Part shown: positions 60,396 through 64,000 of the stretch, piece by piece
How the letters are laid out: every line of letters starts with the position of its first letter
How positions within the stretch are numbered: position 1 is the stretch's first letter
From: Roseivirga sp. BDSF3-8
Lineage (GTDB): Bacteria; Bacteroidota; Bacteroidia; Cytophagales; Cyclobacteriaceae
Assembly: GCF_041449215.1 (NCBI RefSeq)
Contig: NZ_JBGNFV010000001.1
Coordinates: forward strand, 3,551,001 to 3,615,000
Length of the DNA stretch: 64,000 nucleotides
Direction of reading: 5' to 3'
Translations under genes and position numbers: made by a program
The notes under the pieces: generated by a model
The model's input: only the letters and a program-made list of their open reading frames with translations
The model's database searches: none
What the model was told of the DNA's origin: nothing

Positions 60396-61223
60396 ATGAA
60401 GCGCTTACTATTTAACCTTCGGGAGTCTTTCAGCCAGAACTACTTCGGCTACCTGCTTGAAAGTTATCATTTTTTTCGCGACAAACTTTCCTCTGTTAAA
60501 AAGCCTGAAAAGAAGTTTGTCATTTTTGGTAAGGGAAGATCCGGAAGTACCCTTTTGGTAAGCCTGCTCAACAGTAACCCGGATGTGTTCTGTGACGGGG
60601 AGATCCTTAACCGGAAAATGAAGAACCCCATCGGACACCTGCAGCGTATGGCCCGCAGAGAGTCACACCCTATCTATGGGTTTAAGCTGCTTAGCTATCA
60701 GGTCATGTTTACCCATACCAATATCAAAGATAAGCATGGGTTTATGTCAAAGCTGCACAATGAGGGCTTTCATATCATCTACTTACGTCGTGACAATATC
60801 CTCAGGTATGCATTATCTATCCTTTATGCACGGTTTCGTATGCAGTGGCATCATGAAAAGGGTAGCGGAGAGATTAAGCGTGAAAAAATGCGGGTAGAAA
60901 TCAGCGAACTTTTCCGTTTGATGGAAGATAGCATTCGTGACGAAAAGTTTGAGCGTAGTGTGCTTAAAGGGCTGCCGCATGAAGAGGTGGTATATGAGCG
61001 TGACCTGGAAGATAATACGCGCCATGCAGATACGGTTAAGCGACTTTGCAGCTTTCTGGGCATACGCTATAGCGAACCTGAAACTAACCTGATGAAGATC
61101 ACTACTAAAGAACTGGACGGCTTTATAGAAAATGCCGATGAGCTCAGGCAGAGCCTGCGCGGTACGCAGTTCGAAAAATACCTCGAACCGGCAGATTACG
61201 CACCCGTTAGTGCCGGGCAGTAA
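60396..61223 (+). CDS. sulfotransferase
   Basis: 275 residues, no signal peptide. The 5'-phosphosulfate-binding loop is FVIFGKGRSGSTLLVSLLNS (about residues 42-60), followed by NPDVFCDGEIL. The 3'-phosphate site is GFHIIYLRRDNILRYALSIL (about 128-147). These are the PAPS-binding motifs of Stf0-type sulfotransferases. The likely role is to add sulfate to the sugar chain made in this locus, since flippase and glycosyltransferase genes follow. Confidence 0.88.
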   Translation: MKRLLFNLRESFSQNYFGYLLESYHFFRDKLSSVKKPEKKFVIFGKGRSGSTLLVSLLNSNPDVFCDGEILNRKMKNPIGHLQRMARRESHPIYGFKLLSYQVMFTHTNIKDKHGFMSKLHNEGFHIIYLRRDNILRYALSILYARFRMQWHHEKGSGEIKREKMRVEISELFRLMEDSIRDEKFERSVLKGLPHEEVVYERDLEDNTRHADTVKRLCSFLGIRYSEPETNLMKITTKELDGFIENADELRQSLRGTQFEKYLEPADYAPVSAGQ

Positions 61224-61257
61224 GCTCCTGACAGGGTTGGTGAGGGGAAGATAGCTA

Positions 61258-62616
61258 ATGGGACTACCTTTTAAATCATATTGGCTGAAGTCTGGCCTGC
61301 TTACGCTTATGCAGCGTGGGTCTATTCTTTTGTTTGGTATAGGCGGGTTCATGATCCTTGTGCGTCTGCTGAACAAGCAGGACTATGGAACCTGGATGCT
61401 ATATATTAGCATCATCACCATAATGGAGATGATCCGTAATGGCTTCGTGAGAAACAGTATGGTGAAGTTTCTTGCCGCCGCGCAGGATGAAAGTGATACA
61501 AAGCACATTCTGAGTGCTTCGCTGCTTCTCCATCTGGGCATCGTGCTCCTGCAAACTTTATTCATCCTGGGGGTCAGCCAGTTTTTGCCGGAATTCTGGA
61601 GCGCTCCCGGCCTCGATGATATTCTCTACATAGCGATACCTGGCTTGTTCTTTCTGTTGCCCTTTTGCCACTTTGAATTTGTTCAGCAGGCAAACCTGAG
61701 CTTTATGGGCACTTTTTGGTCTCATTTTGTTCGTAGGGGTGGGTTATTCTTTTACATACTGCTGGCCTTTCTGCTGGATTGGGAAGTGACGTTGGTTAGT
61801 CTGGCATGGGTACAGGTAATCACTGTGCTTTTCGGGGCAATAGTAGGCTATGTTTATACCCGTCGCTATACATGGTTCAGTACATCATATAAGCATACCT
61901 GGTTTACTGAACTGTTTCATTACGGCAAGTATACCTTTGGGACAAATATAAGCTCTATGCTCACGAGCAATATGGACCAGTGGATGCTGGGACGTATGAT
62001 CTCTCCTGCAGCAGTGGCTATATACAGTCCGGCCCTGCGTGTGGCTAACCTGGTGGAGGTGCCCACCGTCTCTGTGTCAAGCATTGTCTTTCCCCAGGTA
62101 GCTAAGCGTATCGAGGAGGAGGGCCCGGGTGCCGCCAAGCGACTTTATGAGAAATCCGTAGCCTTGATACTGGCTATTATTTTGCCGCTGTCAGCAATTA
62201 TTTTTCTGCTGGCTGAGCCGGTCATTCTTATTCTGGCCGGGCGTGAGTACCTGAATACTGTGCCAATACTTCAGGTTACGATCTTTTACTCCTTTTTTGT
62301 ACCCTTTGCCAGACAATTCGGTACGGTGCTTGACGGTATGAACATGCCGAAGGTTAATTTTTATTTTGTGCTACTTAATGCAGTGCTGAACGCCATTTTT
62401 AATTACTTTTTTATCAAGAGTTATGGCGTAATAGGGGCCGCTTATGGTACACTGAGCTCTTTTATCGTTGCGTTTATTCTCAATCAGATCTACCTGAATC
62501 GTAAATTAGGAGTGAAATTGGGGAGAATCGTTAGCGAAATGTTTAATTTCTACTTTGTGGGAATACGGACGGGTACAGGCTTTATCAAAGCCCGCCTGAT
62601 CCCGCGTAACAGTTAG
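61258..62616 (+). CDS. Wzx-type polysaccharide flippase (MATE/MVF-like)
   Basis: 452 residues with 12 or so membrane segments (ILLFGIGGFMILVRLLNKQD at the start, HLGIVLLQTLFILGVSQFLP, GLFFLLPFCHFEFVQ). It opens with the conserved N-terminal helix of polysaccharide-transport proteins and has the charged loop ASLTSNMDQWMLGRMISPAA-like MLTSNMDQWMLGRMISPAAV. It flips lipid-linked repeat units across the inner membrane in Wzx/Wzy-type pathways. Followed by the GT4 gene after 12 bases. Confidence 0.92.
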   Translation: MGLPFKSYWLKSGLLTLMQRGSILLFGIGGFMILVRLLNKQDYGTWMLYISIITIMEMIRNGFVRNSMVKFLAAAQDESDTKHILSASLLLHLGIVLLQTLFILGVSQFLPEFWSAPGLDDILYIAIPGLFFLLPFCHFEFVQQANLSFMGTFWSHFVRRGGLFFYILLAFLLDWEVTLVSLAWVQVITVLFGAIVGYVYTRRYTWFSTSYKHTWFTELFHYGKYTFGTNISSMLTSNMDQWMLGRMISPAAVAIYSPALRVANLVEVPTVSVSSIVFPQVAKRIEEEGPGAAKRLYEKSVALILAIILPLSAIIFLLAEPVILILAGREYLNTVPILQVTIFYSFFVPFARQFGTVLDGMNMPKVNFYFVLLNAVLNAIFNYFFIKSYGVIGAAYGTLSSFIVAFILNQIYLNRKLGVKLGRIVSEMFNFYFVGIRTGTGFIKARLIPRNS

Positions 62617-62628
62617 ACCCTAACGCTT

Positions 62629-63894
62629 ATGGAACAGGCAGTTTCACAGGAACAGGCCCGGACATCAACTATTCCGCTTGAAGGCTATGATATCATCATG
62701 CTGGCATTACCCCGCTTCGACGGGCCATACGCCTCTAATTCATATTCTATAGCCAGGGAGTTTGCCAAGACACACCGTGTTTTTCTGATTGATAATCCAT
62801 ATACCATAAAGGATTATCTTTCTGAGCGTAAGCAACCTACCGTAAAGCGAAGAAAGGAGGCCTTGCTAAAGGGTAAAAATATCTACTACAAGCCGGAAGG
62901 GGTGGAAGGTGACCTTACGGTGGTTACTCCTAAGCTTGTGTATCCTATTAACTGGATGAATCCCGGCGGGCTTTATGAGTCTCTGAGCAAGATAAATGAC
63001 AAGATAGTCTATAAAACCATCGAGCGAATACTCCGCGACCATAATGTGGAGCGCTTTATGTACTTCAATTCATATCATCCGCTATTTGGCAAATATTTCC
63101 CCGATAGCTGGCAGCCGGACTTTGACGTGTATCATTGCATGGACGATGTGGCTCACAGCGAGTACCTGGACCGGCACGGACCGGAGAGGGAAGACTACCT
63201 GGTAGCCCGCGCTGATCTGACCATCACCACCAGTCGTGAACTATGCAGGCTGAAGAAAAAAGCCTCCGATAAGGTGGTATATTTACCTAATGCTGCCTAT
63301 TCACATATTTTCAGAAAAGCAGTGGAGAATGATCTTCCTCGGCCTGAGGAGATGAAAGGACTTGAGGGAAAGAAAGTTATAGGCTACACGGGTAACCTGG
63401 ATACGCGTCCTAACTATCCGCTCATAAGAAAAGTGGCGGAACAACATAAAGATAAAGTGATTGTACTGGTAGGTCCGCGAAACTCGAAAGAGATTAAGGA
63501 GCAACGGCTGGATGAGATGGATAACATCATTTTCACAGGATCTAAGAAACTGGAAGAGCTTCCGGGGTATCTCAAATATATGGACGCAGTGATGATCCCA
63601 TTTAAATGCAATACATTGACCCGGAGCATTTATCCGTTAAAGATCAATGAGTACCTCGCGGCCGGTCGGGCTGTGATCAGTACACGGTTTTCTGAGGATA
63701 TCCAGGATTTTGAGGAAGTAATCAGGCTGGCAGACTCGGAAGACGAATTTGTGAGGCTGGCAGGTGAAGCTGCTGAGGGCAGTACAAATGAGGAAATTAA
63801 GAAGAGAATGGCTGTGGCAGACAGTAACACCTGGGAAAAGCGGGTGAAACAGTTCTGGCAGCTGGTAGCTGAGCGTACTGAATCGCTACAGTAA
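62629..63894 (+). CDS. GT4-like glycosyltransferase
   Basis: 421 residues. N-terminal Rossmann-like domain (YDIIMLALPRFDGPYASNSY, YHCMDDVAHSEYLDRHGPER) and C-terminal GT-B domain (GLEGKKVIGYTGNLDTRPNY, VIVLVGPRNSKEI, IYPLKINEYLAAGRAVISTR as the nucleotide-sugar site). This fits retaining GT4 enzymes or the related teichuronic acid type. It transfers a sugar to the lipid-linked chain. Third gene of the sulfotransferase-flippase operon; the stop is 19 bases before the next gene. Confidence 0.9.
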   Translation: MEQAVSQEQARTSTIPLEGYDIIMLALPRFDGPYASNSYSIAREFAKTHRVFLIDNPYTIKDYLSERKQPTVKRRKEALLKGKNIYYKPEGVEGDLTVVTPKLVYPINWMNPGGLYESLSKINDKIVYKTIERILRDHNVERFMYFNSYHPLFGKYFPDSWQPDFDVYHCMDDVAHSEYLDRHGPEREDYLVARADLTITTSRELCRLKKKASDKVVYLPNAAYSHIFRKAVENDLPRPEEMKGLEGKKVIGYTGNLDTRPNYPLIRKVAEQHKDKVIVLVGPRNSKEIKEQRLDEMDNIIFTGSKKLEELPGYLKYMDAVMIPFKCNTLTRSIYPLKINEYLAAGRAVISTRFSEDIQDFEEVIRLADSEDEFVRLAGEAAEGSTNEEIKKRMAVADSNTWEKRVKQFWQLVAERTESLQ

Positions 63895-63902
63895 AATTTC
63901 TT

Positions 63903-63910
63903 TACCTTTG
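63903..63910 (+). promoter_or_regulatory. -7-like element (TACCTTTG) at the last gene start
   Basis: TACCTTTG fits TAnnTTTG, but it lies inside an operon, 3 bases before the next ATG. It could be an internal promoter or chance. Confidence 0.35.
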
Positions 63911-63913
63911 TCT

Positions 63914-64000
63914 ATGTACGATGATTTCGACGATATTGAAGAAGAAAAGAAGAGAAAGCGTGTAAAAAGTCCGCTGGATCCACTTTTAGAAAAAGTAGTC
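63914..64000 (+). CDS. partial gene at the right edge, probably polysaccharide-related
   Basis: 29 residues from an ATG at 63914 to the end of the window (MYDDFDDIEEEKKRKRVKSP). The start is acidic, then strongly basic. It is open to the edge and has no stop. The product cannot be named; by position it belongs to the polysaccharide operon. Confidence 0.6.
   Translation, partial: MYDDFDDIEEEKKRKRVKSPLDPLLEKVV

Overview
The window looks like chromosomal DNA of a Bacteroidota bacterium, most likely a Cytophagales-type marine or soil gliding relative. Signs of this are promoters of the TTTG-N19-TAnnTTTG type (best example upstream of the SRP RNA), an NtrC-like regulator without a DNA-binding domain, a hisG-hisD-hisC-hisB(bifunctional) order, FtsX/MacB-type permease pairs, PD40 proteins, GG-leader peptides and few Shine-Dalgarno sequences. 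The species cannot be named from the sequence alone.

Layout. 1-3.6 kb: a truncated M13 metallopeptidase lipoprotein, small conserved proteins, the 4.5S-like SRP RNA, transaldolase and an FtsE-type ATPase. 3.66-8.17 kb: a histidine operon (hisG, hisD, hisC, hisB) preceded by a 29-residue leader peptide ending in HHFHHSS, so attenuation is likely. 8.2-12.8 kb: guaA, a TPR plus periplasmic-binding-fold protein, and hemL in one tight operon. 13-21 kb: a HAMP-GAF-PAS sensor without output domain, a TlpA-like thioredoxin, lipoproteins, a LuxE-like ANL enzyme, a sigma-54 response regulator, RNase P RNA and a polysaccharide deacetylase. 21.3-33.7 kb: an Asp-box propeller, an IS200/IS605 element abutting a frame-disrupted GG-leader (pinensin-like) peptide gene, then pbpC, flotillin, NfeD and a giant alpha-2-macroglobulin lipoprotein. 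34.5-44.3 kb: a GG-leader peptide beside a secreted TPR protein, then an efflux operon (toast-rack lipoprotein, two FtsX/MacB permeases, ATPase, TolC) with two sigma-54-like promoters and upstream dyads. 44.4-52.6 kb: a decayed IS200 copy, rpsA, tRNA-Cys, a HerA/YjgR ATPase, small proteins and a second identical IS200-type copy. 52.6-64 kb: an exopolysaccharide locus (GT2, PD40/OmpA protein, Wzz/BY-kinase-like protein, sulfotransferase, Wzx flippase, GT4) interrupted by an IS1182-family element.

How it works together: most of the window is housekeeping (histidine, GMP and heme synthesis, ribosome, SRP, RNase P, tRNA). The accessory content concerns the cell envelope: peptidoglycan repair and protease trapping (pbpC and A2M), export under stress (sigma-54 efflux operon) and surface polysaccharide. 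The most promising unusual items are the two GG-leader peptide genes, one paired with a TPR protein and one disabled or frameshifted beside a mobile element, the His leader peptide, and the paired sigma-54/dyad control sites. All assignments are by reading the sequence; no database search was run.
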